Shown: positions 40,135 to 50,004 of the stretch, piece after piece
How positions within the stretch are numbered: position 1 is the stretch's first letter
Layout: every line of letters starts with the position of its first letter
Assembly: GCF_002312805.1 (NCBI RefSeq)
Contig: NZ_NMUA01000011.1
Coordinates: 62,001 to 126,000, forward strand
Direction of reading: 5' to 3'
DNA: 64,000 bases
Origin: Sphingobium sp. D43FB
GTDB taxonomy: Bacteria; Pseudomonadota; Alphaproteobacteria; Sphingomonadales; Sphingomonadaceae
Made by a program: the position numbers and the translations under genes
The notes under the pieces: model-generated
Database searches by the model: none
What the model was told of the DNA's origin: nothing
The model's input: only the letters and a program-made list of their open reading frames with translations

Positions 40135-40172
40135 CCTTCATGGCTACGCAGCAAGATTTCTTCCCACCGACC

Positions 40173-40997
40173 TCAGTCGTTGCCATCCGACACGACGCTC
40201 GCCACCATTTCGGTCTTGGCCCGATCGATGGACCATAAGCGGCCTTTCTCGACCGGATCCCAGTCGATCGCCTGACCCGGCGTGGCGATGCCGATGGTGC
40301 GGCGCAGTTCCAGGCGCGATCCGGCTTCTGGCAGCGCCAGTTCGTACATTTCCGGCCGATCATGGCCGGTCGCATAGAGGCGACCATCTTTGCTCCAGCT
40401 AAGGCCAGAGCAACTGAACGGTGCAAAGCGCGCCAGCACCTCGGCCGGGAACGTCCATGCCGCTTCCTGCCGGAAGGCGTCGTCCAGCCGCGCCAGCAGC
40501 GTGTAGCGATGATCCCGGTTCGGCTCGCCCCCCTTGCCATCATAATTGGCATAGACCGCCCACCATTTGCCATCATGCCGGTCGAGCGCGGTCAGCGAAC
40601 CGGGGCCAAAGCCCAGGCTGATCGTGCGCTTGTGGCGCATCGTGCGGGTGTCGAAAATCTCGATGGCGCTGGTCTGGGGCAGCTGCGGATAATTGGACGC
40701 GGCGCAGACCAGGTCATGCCCCGCGACGGTACAACTGTTCATGTGGGGGAACAGCCGTCGCTCCCCCTGCCATTGGGCGACCCGCTTGCCGCTGGCGATG
40801 CTATATTTGCCGATCCGGTCATTGTCGATGGCATAGAGATGCGTGCCGTCCGATGCGACGCCTTGCCGCGCTTCCGGTGCCGCCATGCGCAGTATGACGG
40901 GAACGGGTGGCGGCGAAGGCATCTCGGCCATCGGTTCCGCCCCAGCCGGGACAAAGCCGAGCATCAGGCTCGCGAGGATCAGCAGGATAAAGGGCAT
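40173..40997 (-). CDS. Exported beta-propeller protein of unknown function
   Basis: This 274-residue protein has a signal peptide (MPFILLILASLMLGFVPAGA). It contains propeller-like blades such as GVASDGTHLYAIDNDRIGKYSIASGKRVAQW, AIEIFDTRTMRHKRTISLGFGPGSLTALD and GLSWSKDGRLYATGHDRPEMYELALPEAG. The pattern resembles a quinoprotein or SMP-30-like fold, but no catalytic motif is recognised. It is the last gene of a minus-strand group starting at the EEP phosphatase. Confidence 0.75.
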   Translation of the reverse strand: MPFILLILASLMLGFVPAGAEPMAEMPSPPPVPVILRMAAPEARQGVASDGTHLYAIDNDRIGKYSIASGKRVAQWQGERRLFPHMNSCTVAGHDLVCAASNYPQLPQTSAIEIFDTRTMRHKRTISLGFGPGSLTALDRHDGKWWAVYANYDGKGGEPNRDHRYTLLARLDDAFRQEAAWTFPAEVLARFAPFSCSGLSWSKDGRLYATGHDRPEMYELALPEAGSRLELRRTIGIATPGQAIDWDPVEKGRLWSIDRAKTEMVASVVSDGND

Positions 40998-41039
40998 GAG
41001 AGACTTCCGATTGCGTTGACTAGCCAGTCTAAGCCAGCA

Positions 41040-42551
41040 TTATAACGGTTGCGTGGCAACGGTCGCAGCCATTGTGCCAGGCGACGGCGGCGCCAGGAAC
41101 ATCTGATGGGTGCCCGAAGGCAAGGAGACGGCGCGATAGCCATGCGATCGCGCCCAATCGATCAGCACCGCATCCAAACCGCGAGGAAAGGCCGCCGTGG
41201 GTTTGCCTTCACTGCCCGTCAGGATGATGGCGGGCGGCTTCGCATCCAGATCCGCTTCGGCAGAGAGGATAGTCGTCGCATGAAAGGCCCGCGCCTCATC
41301 GCGTGTCAGGATATGGCGCGTGCGGAACAGGAAAGGCCCGGTGACGAAGCGGCGATCGACCGGCAGCGCCGCATCCACCGCCCGTTCCGGCGACAGGGTA
41401 ACGATCGACCCGGACAGGCCGGTCGAAGCCACAATGCGATCCACTGCACGCACGTCCTGCATGATCCCCTGAACCGGACTGTGGCCCGCCAGCATATTGG
41501 CCGCTGTCTTCGTCGCGGTCTGTGCCACGCCTGCGACGATGCCCAACGCGATCAGGGCGCGGCTAGCGCGACGATGCCAGAAGGGCGCGTCGGTCAGCAG
41601 CGCAAAGCGAAGGAAGAGCGCGGGCAGCAAAGGCCCCAGATATTGGACATAGATGGGTCGCGGCAGCCAGGCGGCCACCAGACCAGCGACGATCATCATA
41701 TCGAGCAGCCGTTCGACCGGCATGCGTCGCCGGGTGACCACCAACGCAACGGCGACCAGCGCAATCAGGCCGCAGCCCTGCGCCAGAAAGCGGGCCAGCC
41801 GCACGAGACTCTTCGGCCCGCCGAGCATGGCGGCCTTCTCATTCCAGGCGCGCCACTCGAACGGGGCCTTCAGGCTATAGTCGATAATCCCGAACCAGGC
41901 CGCGTCGGGTGCCAGCAGGGCCAGCGCCATCGTCGGCACACCACCCAGCACGCCGCCCAGAGCGAGCAGGCCGACTCTGGCCGCGCCAAGCGTGCGCCAG
42001 TGACATAGCGCAAACAGGCCAACGGCCGCGGCCGGAAGGCCATAGCTGATTTTCGCCGACGCGGCCGCCCCCAGCAACAGCCCGGCCAGTAGCGCGGTCC
42101 ACCGCGCACGGTCATTCTGGAGCAGGTTCATCAAGGCGGCCAGCCCGGCCGTCATCAGCAACACGGGCAGCGCATCGTTGCGCGCAACACTCCCGGCGAA
42201 CAACAGCATATGGCTCGACAATAAAGCCACCGCCGCGATCGCCGCCGCCCGGTCCGACGCACCCGCCCGCCGCGCGGCCATCCACAGACAAACACTTGCC
42301 CCCAGCGCGAGCAGGGCATTGACAGCGCGCAGTGCCGCAAAGAGCCACCCCTCCGCGATCCACGCCAGCGGCGCGAACAACAATGGCTGCAAGGGCGTCT
42401 GGAGATAGGCGAAGTCGCGATAGGGCAGGCCGAAGCGCATCATCGCGACCGCGCCGACATATTGCCCCTCGTCATGATCGATCGGGCGGAACGCCGCCAC
42501 GGTCAACATCAGGGCCGCGATCAGCAGCAGCAGGGCAATCCGCAATGGCAT
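41040..42551 (-). CDS. GT39/ArnT-like membrane glycosyltransferase
   Basis: This is a 503-residue protein with about 10-12 membrane helices. The first periplasmic loop holds RPIDHDEGQYVGAVAMMRFG, with the acidic DHDE motif of GT-C enzymes that use polyprenyl-phosphate sugars. YRDFAYLQTPLQPLLFAP is also typical. A periplasmic C-terminal domain of about 120 residues follows. It probably adds a sugar to a lipid or protein on the periplasmic side. The acceptor is unknown. It starts 11 bases after the ancestral stop of the upstream (disrupted) gene. Confidence 0.82.
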   Translation of the reverse strand: MPLRIALLLLIAALMLTVAAFRPIDHDEGQYVGAVAMMRFGLPYRDFAYLQTPLQPLLFAPLAWIAEGWLFAALRAVNALLALGASVCLWMAARRAGASDRAAAIAAVALLSSHMLLFAGSVARNDALPVLLMTAGLAALMNLLQNDRARWTALLAGLLLGAAASAKISYGLPAAAVGLFALCHWRTLGAARVGLLALGGVLGGVPTMALALLAPDAAWFGIIDYSLKAPFEWRAWNEKAAMLGGPKSLVRLARFLAQGCGLIALVAVALVVTRRRMPVERLLDMMIVAGLVAAWLPRPIYVQYLGPLLPALFLRFALLTDAPFWHRRASRALIALGIVAGVAQTATKTAANMLAGHSPVQGIMQDVRAVDRIVASTGLSGSIVTLSPERAVDAALPVDRRFVTGPFLFRTRHILTRDEARAFHATTILSAEADLDAKPPAIILTGSEGKPTAAFPRGLDAVLIDWARSHGYRAVSLPSGTHQMFLAPPSPGTMAATVATQPL

Positions 42552-42562
42552 GGGACTTGCGC

Positions 42563-43734
42563 CTACCAGCCAAGTCGCGCGCGGGCCATCACCGCACGCG
42601 CCTGGTCGGCGGCGCGCAGCGAACCGGACAGGTCATCGCGCGCAAACGTCCCGCTCACCAGATTGTCCGGGTCGGTCATATGCAGCGACAGGGTAATCGG
42701 TCGCCCGCCGACCGCAGCCAGCGCATAATAGCAGCCAGCGCATAATAGACGCCGGCCTCGACCCGCACGGCGCGCGGGCCGGACACCGCCATGGCAGGCG
42801 CGCTGGTACGCGCAACCGACAGGGCCGCGCGCCAGGGACCGTCCTGCCAGACGGACCCGGCCGACAGGCTCTGTTCGCGCACGATGTCGCCGCCGGACAT
42901 GCGAACCCGCGCGTCGCTGTAGCGGATCGACCATTGCCACTGCGGTGTCACCTGATGGCGCGCTTCCAGAATCGCACCATCGATCCGTGCGGAGCCGCTG
43001 TTGACCGGCACCGTGCCGCGTCCGGTAAAGCGCAACCGGTCATCGATCCGACCGCCCTGCAAGGACAGGGACAGGCCGAGCGTGGGCGCAGCGCTCCAAT
43101 CGGCACGCCCCTGCACGCGGCTTTGCGTTTCCGGCTTCAGCGTCCGGCGCAGCGCCAGAAAATCATCGTGGCGCAATCCCATCGGTCCGCTCATGCCCGT
43201 TTCGCCATAGGCCCGTAATGTGTCGGCATAATCCAGGCTCAACGCCAAATCCTGCCGCGCCTGCAGGACTAACGTCGCGCGCGGCAGAAACCAGTCGTTC
43301 GCACGCAGTTTTTCGCGCCCTGGCCCCGCGGTGACATTGGCATTGCGGTTGCTGACCTTGATCCCATGCCAGCCCAGCGTGGCGGTCAGATGCTCGCTGA
43401 CCAGCCGGCGATCCTGCACGCCATAGCGCACCATCCGGCTGCGCGAGAGCCTATGCGGCGCGAACGACGTCGCGTCGGTCGTTCCAAGGAATCGCCGCGC
43501 GGTCGTCTGCCAGCGGATCTGAATGTCCTGGTCACGATCATCGGCCTGGACCGGCGTTGCCGCTTCCATCCGTGGGCGGAACTGCGGAGAGGCTGGTCGG
43601 GGCGCAGTGATTGGCGACAGACCGGACGGGCGCTTCAGCGAAAAGCGGATGCCTGTTTCTACCGGCACTTCCTGCGCCTGGGCGACGGTAGAGGCAGGGA
43701 TGAGCCAGAGCAACGGCCAGACGGCCCGGCTCAC
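42563..43734 (-). pseudogene. Exported beta-barrel-like protein gene frameshifted by a 17-bp duplication
   Basis: The frame from 43734 encodes a signal peptide (MSRAVWPLLWLIPASTVAQA) and alternating strands resembling an outer-membrane or surface barrel. Near the 3' end a 17-base unit is present twice (42714-42747), which shifts the frame: after VEAGVYYALAA it reads IMRWLRSAG and stops at 42676. With one unit removed the frame continues AAVGGRPITLSLHMTDPDN to a stop at 42563, giving 384 residues. The gene overlaps the EEP phosphatase gene upstream by 4 bases. The product is altered in its last 50 residues or non-functional. The family is not recognised. Confidence 0.8.
42714..42747. repeat. 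Tandem 17-bp duplication
   Basis: GCAGCCAGCGCATAATA occurs twice in direct succession at 42714-42730 and 42731-42747. Seventeen is not a multiple of three, so the duplication shifts the frame of the host gene. Loss of one unit by slippage would restore it exactly. Confidence 0.95.
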
Positions 43735-44819
43735 GATACTGCCCCCGCACGGCCCGATCGCGCCAGATCGACCCCGCTGCGCAGGCTGTAGTCGACCACA
43801 TAACCGAAATGGTCGGAGAGCGGCTGGCTATCGGGTTCCGATCCGAAGGGGACATGCGCCGCGACCACTTTGAGCGGACGGTCGCCCGCACCCCGTGCGA
43901 ACAGCCAATCCTTCGCCCGCGCTCTGGTAGACGTCAGGTCGCGCCGGATCGCGTCGCTGGCCCAGGCGGATTGCGCCAGCGCCCGGCGCGCGCCGTCCAG
44001 TTCCGGCGCGATGAAGCGCATGTCGGCCTGCGCGAACCGGGTGAAGAAGATATGGGCGCGCAACCGATCCTGCCCGATATTCATGTCACCGCCCAGGATC
44101 AGCGGCTGACCGGCAGGCACATGCGCCGCCACGAACTGCGTCACCAGATCGACCTGCCGGGTAAAGGCGCGCTGCGATCGGTCGATCGCTACGCCTGCGG
44201 CTTTGCGGGCGTTGAGATGCGTGTTGACGATGCTGACCGGCCGGTCGAAGCCCGGCACGCTTATATGCGCGATCAACACGCCCTTGTTGGCCAGGCAATC
44301 GAACCCGGCGCAGGCAAAGTCGGGAAAGGCCATGCGATCGATCCGGGTGATGGGATAGTCGGACAGGATTTGCAGGCCACTGCTCAACTGCTTGCCGATC
44401 GCCTCTCCGCGATCCCACCGCGCTTGCGCCAGATGCGACTGGTCCGCCCCCTGCGCCGCTGCAGTGGAACGGTGCGCTACGTCCGGCCCCTGCGCAACAT
44501 GGCGATAGCCCGCGCGCGCGGCGATCTGCGCCGCCTCCGGCGTGAAGGCTTCCTGCAACAGGATGATATGCGGCTGTCGCCCCGACTGTCGCAGCAGGGC
44601 GAGCCGGTCGGCGATAGCGGTCAGCGCGGCGCGCCGATCCGACACGATCGGCCAGGGCAGTCCCTTGATATTATAGGTCATGACCGACAATCGCCCGTCG
44701 TTCGAAACGGGCTTCGCAATGCCCCATTGCGGCGCGGCCTGGTCGCCACCATGGGTCGATCCGGCGGCGGCGAGCGCGACAAGCCCTGCGAACAACACAG
44801 CGCGAAATGGTCGGTACAT
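43731..44819 (-). CDS. Endonuclease/exonuclease/phosphatase family protein, sphingomyelinase-like
   Basis: This 362-residue exported hydrolase begins with MYRPFRAVLFAGLVALAAAGS as signal. EEP catalytic motifs are MTYNIKGLPWP (Asn), ILLQEAF (Glu), VSIVNTHLNA, LILGGDMNI (Asp/Asn) and the C-terminal LSDHFGYVVDY (His). The order and SDHFGY resemble neutral sphingomyelinase-type phospholipases C more than nucleases. Sphingomonads carry glycosphingolipids, so lipid turnover is possible, but the substrate is not shown. ATG 44819 is preferred since a G-rich ribosome-binding site precedes it. Confidence 0.82.
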   Translation of the reverse strand: MYRPFRAVLFAGLVALAAAGSTHGGDQAAPQWGIAKPVSNDGRLSVMTYNIKGLPWPIVSDRRAALTAIADRLALLRQSGRQPHIILLQEAFTPEAAQIAARAGYRHVAQGPDVAHRSTAAAQGADQSHLAQARWDRGEAIGKQLSSGLQILSDYPITRIDRMAFPDFACAGFDCLANKGVLIAHISVPGFDRPVSIVNTHLNARKAAGVAIDRSQRAFTRQVDLVTQFVAAHVPAGQPLILGGDMNIGQDRLRAHIFFTRFAQADMRFIAPELDGARRALAQSAWASDAIRRDLTSTRARAKDWLFARGAGDRPLKVVAAHVPFGSEPDSQPLSDHFGYVVDYSLRSGVDLARSGRAGAVS

Positions 44820-44976
44820 GGTGACGGCCCCCCGTTTGACCGGAGGATAGCGGGCCAATGAGTCGTCCCCATGTCGCTTAAGCGGCGGGGCTATTAAACT
44901 TTCGCGGCAGCACAGTCATGGAAATGACGCCGACCTGTCATGCGACAAGCCGCACCTGCGCACCTCGGCCTGGTGA

Positions 44977-46326
44977 TCAGCGCTGTTGATCGGAAAAGCG
45001 GACGGAAGGGTTATGATCCCGCAGCGACTGGCCAGCGGTCTCCGGCATGAAGCGCAGCGCGATCAGTCCGACGACACAGGCCAGCATCATGTAGAAAGCG
45101 GGCATGAGTTCGTTGCCGGTCAGGCCAATGAGGCTGCTGCCGATGGCGGGTGCCGTGCCCCCGAAAATAGACGTCGCGACATTATAGGCGATGGCGAAGC
45201 CCGCAAAGCGGACGGACGTCGGGAACAAGGCGGGGAAGGTTGCCGAGATCGTTGCGAGTTGCGGCACATAGAGCAGGCCCAGCAGGGCAAAGCCGACCAC
45301 CGCCCCGACGAAACCCGTCGCCATCAGCAGATAGGCGGGCACCACCAGCAGGAACAGGCCGATGAGCGAGAAGCGCCACAGCGGCTTGCGGCCGACCCGG
45401 TCGGACAGCGAGCCGGCGAAGGGCAGCAGGACCATCATGAAGATCATACCGATGATCGGCACTATCAACGCTTCATTGGCGGACAGGCCAAGTCGACGCT
45501 GCAGATAGGTCGGCATGTAGCTCAAGAGCGTATAGTTGACGATGTTGAGCGCGGTGACCAGCCCGCCCATCACCAGCAAGGTGCGCCAATGGCCCGTTAT
45601 CAGCGCGCCGAGCGTCGGCGAGGCCGTCTTGGTCCCCTGCGCGGCCTGTTCGGCTTCCAGAAAGACCGGCGTGTCCTCCATCTTCGATCGCAGATACATG
45701 CCGACCAGACCCATGGGTCCAGCCACCATGAAGGGAACGCGCCAGCCCCAATCATACATGGCGGCGTCGCCCAGCGTCAGCGAGAAGCCAAGCATCAGCA
45801 GCGCGCCCAGCGAAAAGCCCGCCAATGTCCCGAACTCTAGGAAACTGCCGCAAAAGCCGCGTTTGTCGTCGGGCGCATATTCGGCCATGAAGGTCGCCGC
45901 ACCGCCATATTCGCCGCCGGTGGAAAATCCCTGCACCATCCGCAACAGGATCAGCAGGGTCGGTGCCCAAAAGCCGATCGTCGCATAATCGGGGATCAGG
46001 CCGACGCACACGGTCGCACCCGACATCATCAATATGGTAAGCGCCAATACGGACTTGCGTCCCATCCGGTCGCCCAGCGGTCCCCAGAACAGGCCACCCA
46101 GCGGGCGCACCAGGAAGGAAATGGCGAAGGTCGCCAGCGCGAACAGCACCGCCTCCTCCGTATTGCCGGGAAACAACGCGGCGGAGATATAGGTCACGCC
46201 ATAGGCATAGATGCCATAGTCGAACCATTCGGTCGCATTGCCCATGGCGGACGCACCGATCGCCCGGCGCAAGGTGGTCCGATCGACGGCAGGCTGGAGC
46301 GGGGCAGTAGGATGGGGCGCGGGCAT
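44977..46326 (-). CDS. ProP-like MFS transporter (metabolite:H+ symporter family)
   Basis: This 449-residue permease has 12 membrane helices. MGNATEWFDYGIYAYG, RPLGGLFWGPLGDRMGRKSVL, RMVQGFSTGGEYGGAATFMAEYAP and the internal repeat GSLSDRVGRKPLW identify the MHS family that includes ProP (proline, betaine, ectoine). The C-terminal coiled-coil osmosensor of E. coli ProP is absent; the protein ends soon after helix 12. It begins 4 bases after another MFS gene and lies downstream of ectABCD-ask, so it may import compatible solutes. Transport of citrate or other acids is an alternative within the family. Confidence 0.87.
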   Translation of the reverse strand: MPAPHPTAPLQPAVDRTTLRRAIGASAMGNATEWFDYGIYAYGVTYISAALFPGNTEEAVLFALATFAISFLVRPLGGLFWGPLGDRMGRKSVLALTILMMSGATVCVGLIPDYATIGFWAPTLLILLRMVQGFSTGGEYGGAATFMAEYAPDDKRGFCGSFLEFGTLAGFSLGALLMLGFSLTLGDAAMYDWGWRVPFMVAGPMGLVGMYLRSKMEDTPVFLEAEQAAQGTKTASPTLGALITGHWRTLLVMGGLVTALNIVNYTLLSYMPTYLQRRLGLSANEALIVPIIGMIFMMVLLPFAGSLSDRVGRKPLWRFSLIGLFLLVVPAYLLMATGFVGAVVGFALLGLLYVPQLATISATFPALFPTSVRFAGFAIAYNVATSIFGGTAPAIGSSLIGLTGNELMPAFYMMLACVVGLIALRFMPETAGQSLRDHNPSVRFSDQQR

Positions 46327-46330
46327 GGAT

Positions 46331-47608
46331 CTATCCTGAAAGGGGGAGCGGCGAACGGTCGGCCGGTTCGCCTTCGTCGGGCGCACTCTGTTCCGGGGCG
46401 TGGGGATCGAGCATCGCGGCCACGGGCGTGGTGCGGGGCAGGATCTGATAGCTTTGCTGGTCGTCGCCCGGAACTGGCAGGGACGATGCCTGACGCCAGA
46501 GGCCAAAGACCAGCGTGCCACCCGCAACGGCGGCGATGAAGAGGAACAGCCCGCTCGCACCGAACAGCGTCATCGCCGCCGCCGCGCCGGTCGGGCCCAA
46601 TGCTGCGCCGATCGAATAGAGCAGCACCAGTGCGCCGCTGGCAGCGACGCGGGCGGCCGGGTCCAGCCGGTCATTGGTGTGGGCGACACAAAGCGGATAG
46701 AGCGCGAAGCTGAGGCCACCGAACAGGCCCCCCAGCGTCAACAACGGCAGTCCCATGCCATCGACCATGGTCAGCGCAAGACAGACGGCCATGGTCGCGC
46801 CGAAGCTGGTGACGATAACCCGGCGGCGATCGAACCGATCCGACAGCCGCCCCAACGGCCATTGCAGCGCGACCCCGCCCAAAATGACGATGCTCATGAA
46901 ACTGGCGGTCTGGGACAGGTCCAGTCCCAGCCGCCGGACATGCACGGCGGCGAGGCCATAGAAAGCGCCCAGCATCAGCCCGGTGGTCATTGCGCCGACG
47001 AAGCCCAGCGGGGACGAAGCATAGAGTTGCCGCATCGTACAAGGGGCATTCTGCCCCGGTAGCGGCGCGGCGATGCGGGTGAGGACGACCGGGATGACGG
47101 CCAGCGAAATGAGGATGGAGGCGATCAGGAAAGGAATGGACGGAGTGCGCCCGAAATTGAGCAGAAATTGCCCCAATGCCTGCCCCGAATAGAGGGCGAT
47201 CATATAGCCCGCCAAAATGCTGCCCCGCGTGTTCGGTTCGGCGCGCTCGTTCAGCCAGCTTTCCAGGCATATGAACACGCCCGCGACGCACAGCCCATCG
47301 ATGAACCGCAACGATGCCCAGAACAGCACATTCTGGAACAGTGCATAAGCCAGCGTGCTGGCCGACAGCAGCGACACGAAGGCGGCAAAGGCGCGGATAT
47401 GTCCGACTCGCTGTACGACAGGCGCAGCGCGCAGCGCGCCGACGGTCAGTCCGGCGAAATAGGCAGTCGCCACCGCGCCGATCATCAGCGTGCCGCTGCC
47501 CCCCCGTTCCAGCCGCAGGCTGATCAGGGTGGACAGAAAGCCGCTGCCCGCCATCAGCATGAAGATGGCGGCCAACAGGCTGCGAACCGGGAGTATCGAT
47601 GACAGCAT
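46331..47608 (-). CDS. MFS transporter, YcaD-like
   Basis: This is a 425-residue permease with 12 predicted helices. It is recognised by LISLRLERGG, GFMVGALRA-like sequence (FAGLTVGALRAAPVVQRVGHIR), FIDGLCVAGVFICLESWLNERAEPNTRGSILAGYMI and GRLSDRFDRRRV. This resembles the YcaD group of MFS proteins of unknown substrate. It starts 15 bases after the ask stop codon and is followed by the ProP-like gene after 4 bases. An operon with ectABCD-ask is therefore likely and a role in osmolyte traffic is possible. Confidence 0.82.
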   Translation of the reverse strand: MLSSILPVRSLLAAIFMLMAGSGFLSTLISLRLERGGSGTLMIGAVATAYFAGLTVGALRAAPVVQRVGHIRAFAAFVSLLSASTLAYALFQNVLFWASLRFIDGLCVAGVFICLESWLNERAEPNTRGSILAGYMIALYSGQALGQFLLNFGRTPSIPFLIASILISLAVIPVVLTRIAAPLPGQNAPCTMRQLYASSPLGFVGAMTTGLMLGAFYGLAAVHVRRLGLDLSQTASFMSIVILGGVALQWPLGRLSDRFDRRRVIVTSFGATMAVCLALTMVDGMGLPLLTLGGLFGGLSFALYPLCVAHTNDRLDPAARVAASGALVLLYSIGAALGPTGAAAAMTLFGASGLFLFIAAVAGGTLVFGLWRQASSLPVPGDDQQSYQILPRTTPVAAMLDPHAPEQSAPDEGEPADRSPLPLSG

Positions 47609-47623
47609 GAAGAGAAGAGCGGC

Positions 47624-49066
47624 TTAGGCCGCCTGACGCCCTTCGCCCTGATCGACCACATCCTCGATCAGCCGCTGGTGCAGGACACGCACGGCCGTAT
47701 CGAAATTCGCGCAATCGATGATGAACTGGATGTCCACGTTGCGGATCTGATGCTGCATCGCGACCATGTCGATATCTGCCGCCGCCAGCGCGTCGAGCGC
47801 ATCGGGCACCAGTCCTGGCCGCGATATGTCGCTGCCGATCACCGACACCATGGCCACAGGCTGCGCGGAGATGGCGGCATCGGGATAGAGCGATTGCAGG
47901 TCGGCCATGATCCGCTTCACCGTCGCCGCGTCGATCGACAGATAGTGGGTGATCGTGTTGGCGTTGGAGGATTTGCTGACGATCCACGCGCCATGGCGCG
48001 TGAGCGCATCGAGGATCGCGGCATCATAGCCCTTCTCCCCGACCATATCCTGCTCGAAGAACTGGAGCGCCTGCATCGATCGCACACCGGTGATGATTTC
48101 GACGCGTGGCGTGTCGGACACATAATCGCCGCAGATCAGCGTCCCTTCATCTTCGCGATCGAACGTGTTGCGGACGCGCAGCGGGATGCTGGTCTGGCGC
48201 AGGCCACGGCCCGCGCGGGGATGGATCGCCTCCATGCCCAGATTGGCGAGTTGATCGGCCACGTCATAATTGGTGCGGCCGATCTTGCGCGCGGCGGCTT
48301 CCCCGACCAGGCGGGGGTCGGCGCTCGATAGATGGAACTCCTTGTGAATGATCGCTTCGCGGGCGTGGGTCAGCACCGCGATCCGCGAGAAGGTCATTTC
48401 CGAATAGCCCCGCGCATAGCGCCGCACCATGCCTTCGCGGCATCCGGCATAGCCCGTGACGATCGGCATCGTATGGCGCAGGTCGATGGGCGCCAGCGCC
48501 TCGACGATCCGCTCGTCCAGGCTGCGCAAATCATCCTGATCCCACAGCGTCAGATCGACGAACGTCGCGTTGATCCCGCGATCGCGCAGCAACAGCGCGG
48601 TGCTGTGCGCGCTGTGCGCCTCGCCCAGCCCCGCCAGCAATTCGCGTACCGTCAGCAACTGTTCCTTGACGCAGAAGCGGCCATGGCTGCGCAACCGGCC
48701 GAGATCCGCAAGGCAATCCTGCACCGCCGCGATCCGCAGATCGACAAAGGCATTGGCCTCCTCCAGGCTGGCGGTGCGCGCGAACATCTCGCCATTGCGA
48801 TCGTGCATCGCCTCGCGCACCTTGGCCATCGCCTCCAGCCAGCCGTCCGCCCCATCATCGGCGATGAAGCGGCCATAGACGCCCGGCACGCCGGATTTCT
48901 TATGTTCCAACAGCAGGTCGGTCATGCCCGCATAAGCGGATACGACGAAGATGCGGTTGTAGAGATCGTCACCGCTGCGTCCCGCGATCAGGACATTGTC
49001 GAACAGGCTGGCCGTGGCCGCCATCGATGTTCCGCCGATTTTCTCGACGCTATGCAGGCCGCTCAT
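47624..49066 (-). CDS. ask: Aspartate kinase of the ectoine cluster
   Basis: This 480-residue enzyme phosphorylates aspartate to begin synthesis of aspartate semialdehyde, the EctB substrate. VEKIGGTSMAA is the kinase nucleotide motif, and two ACT-type regions lie in the C-terminal third (HYLSIDAATVKRIM, MVSVIGSDISRPGLVPDALDALAAADIDMVAMQ). Length and the divergent N-terminus fit the dedicated Ask_Ect type, which escapes the usual feedback inhibition by lysine and threonine. It overlaps ectD by 4 bases. Confidence 0.93.
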   Translation of the reverse strand: MSGLHSVEKIGGTSMAATASLFDNVLIAGRSGDDLYNRIFVVSAYAGMTDLLLEHKKSGVPGVYGRFIADDGADGWLEAMAKVREAMHDRNGEMFARTASLEEANAFVDLRIAAVQDCLADLGRLRSHGRFCVKEQLLTVRELLAGLGEAHSAHSTALLLRDRGINATFVDLTLWDQDDLRSLDERIVEALAPIDLRHTMPIVTGYAGCREGMVRRYARGYSEMTFSRIAVLTHAREAIIHKEFHLSSADPRLVGEAAARKIGRTNYDVADQLANLGMEAIHPRAGRGLRQTSIPLRVRNTFDREDEGTLICGDYVSDTPRVEIITGVRSMQALQFFEQDMVGEKGYDAAILDALTRHGAWIVSKSSNANTITHYLSIDAATVKRIMADLQSLYPDAAISAQPVAMVSVIGSDISRPGLVPDALDALAAADIDMVAMQHQIRNVDIQFIIDCANFDTAVRVLHQRLIEDVVDQGEGRQAA

Positions 49067-49980
49067 GCCATCACCTCCGCAACCAGATCCCCATGACGGA
49101 CCCTGATCGCTTCCGCCTCTCGTGCCGCGATGAAGGACGGGCGCGGCGTCGCGGGGCCGAAGGGCGCGACCAGCTGATTGGACATGGCATTATAGACCAT
49201 GAAGGCGTTGGCGCGGGGAAAGGGCGTGATATTGCCGTTCGACCCGTGCATCAGGTTGCAATCGAACAGGATGACCGTGCCCGGCTTGCCCGTCGGCGCA
49301 ACGATACCATGCTTATGCGCAAGGTCGGCCAGGCTGTCCTCATCGGGGACGCCATATTCCTGCTTCTTGAGCGACATCTTATAATGGTCGTCGGGCGTTT
49401 CACCCACGCAGGTCAGAAAGCTGCGGTGCGATCCTGGGATCAGCATCAACGGGCCGTTATGTGGGGTGTTATCCGCCAGCAGAACCGACATGGACAGGGC
49501 GCGCATGCGCGGCATCCCGTCTTCCACATGCCAGGTCTCGAAATCCGAATGCCAGTAGAATTCCTTGCCCTGGAACCCCGGCTTGTAGTTCAGGCGGGAC
49601 TGGTGAAGATATACTTCGTCATTCAACAGGAAGCGGGCGACGTCGGCGAGCCGGGCGTCGGCCGCCAGCCGGTGCATGACGCGGCTCTGGCTGTGAATTT
49701 CGAAGATCGAGCGGATTTCGCCGCCACCCGGTTCGGTGATCACGGTGTCGCTATCGAGCGCATCGGGATCGGCCAGCAGGGAACCAGCCTCCTGTTGCAG
49801 GAAGGCGACTTCCTGCGCGGAGAAGATATCCTCCAGCACCAGATAGCCGTCGCGCTCGAACTGCGCGGCCTGCGCTTTCGAGAGCGGTGCCGCCTCGCTC
49901 CAGTCGCTATGGACGACCGGATCGAGACGGGGCAGGAATTGCGGTTCCGCCATTTGGCGGGATGGGTAGATGTCTGTCAT
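49063..49980 (-). CDS. ectD: Ectoine 5-hydroxylase
   Basis: This 305-residue Fe(II)/2-oxoglutarate dioxygenase turns ectoine into 5-hydroxyectoine. The signature YLHQSRLNYKPGFQGKEFYWHSDFETWHVEDGMP is present, with iron ligands His144 and Asp146; the distal His245 is in CNLMHGSNGN. The 2-oxoglutarate arginine region RANAFMVYN follows. It sits between ectC and ask. Length matches the family. Confidence 0.96.
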   Translation of the reverse strand: MTDIYPSRQMAEPQFLPRLDPVVHSDWSEAAPLSKAQAAQFERDGYLVLEDIFSAQEVAFLQQEAGSLLADPDALDSDTVITEPGGGEIRSIFEIHSQSRVMHRLAADARLADVARFLLNDEVYLHQSRLNYKPGFQGKEFYWHSDFETWHVEDGMPRMRALSMSVLLADNTPHNGPLMLIPGSHRSFLTCVGETPDDHYKMSLKKQEYGVPDEDSLADLAHKHGIVAPTGKPGTVILFDCNLMHGSNGNITPFPRANAFMVYNAMSNQLVAPFGPATPRPSFIAAREAEAIRVRHGDLVAEVMA

Positions 49981-50004
49981 GGGACTCCCCCTTTCTTTAT
50001 GATT

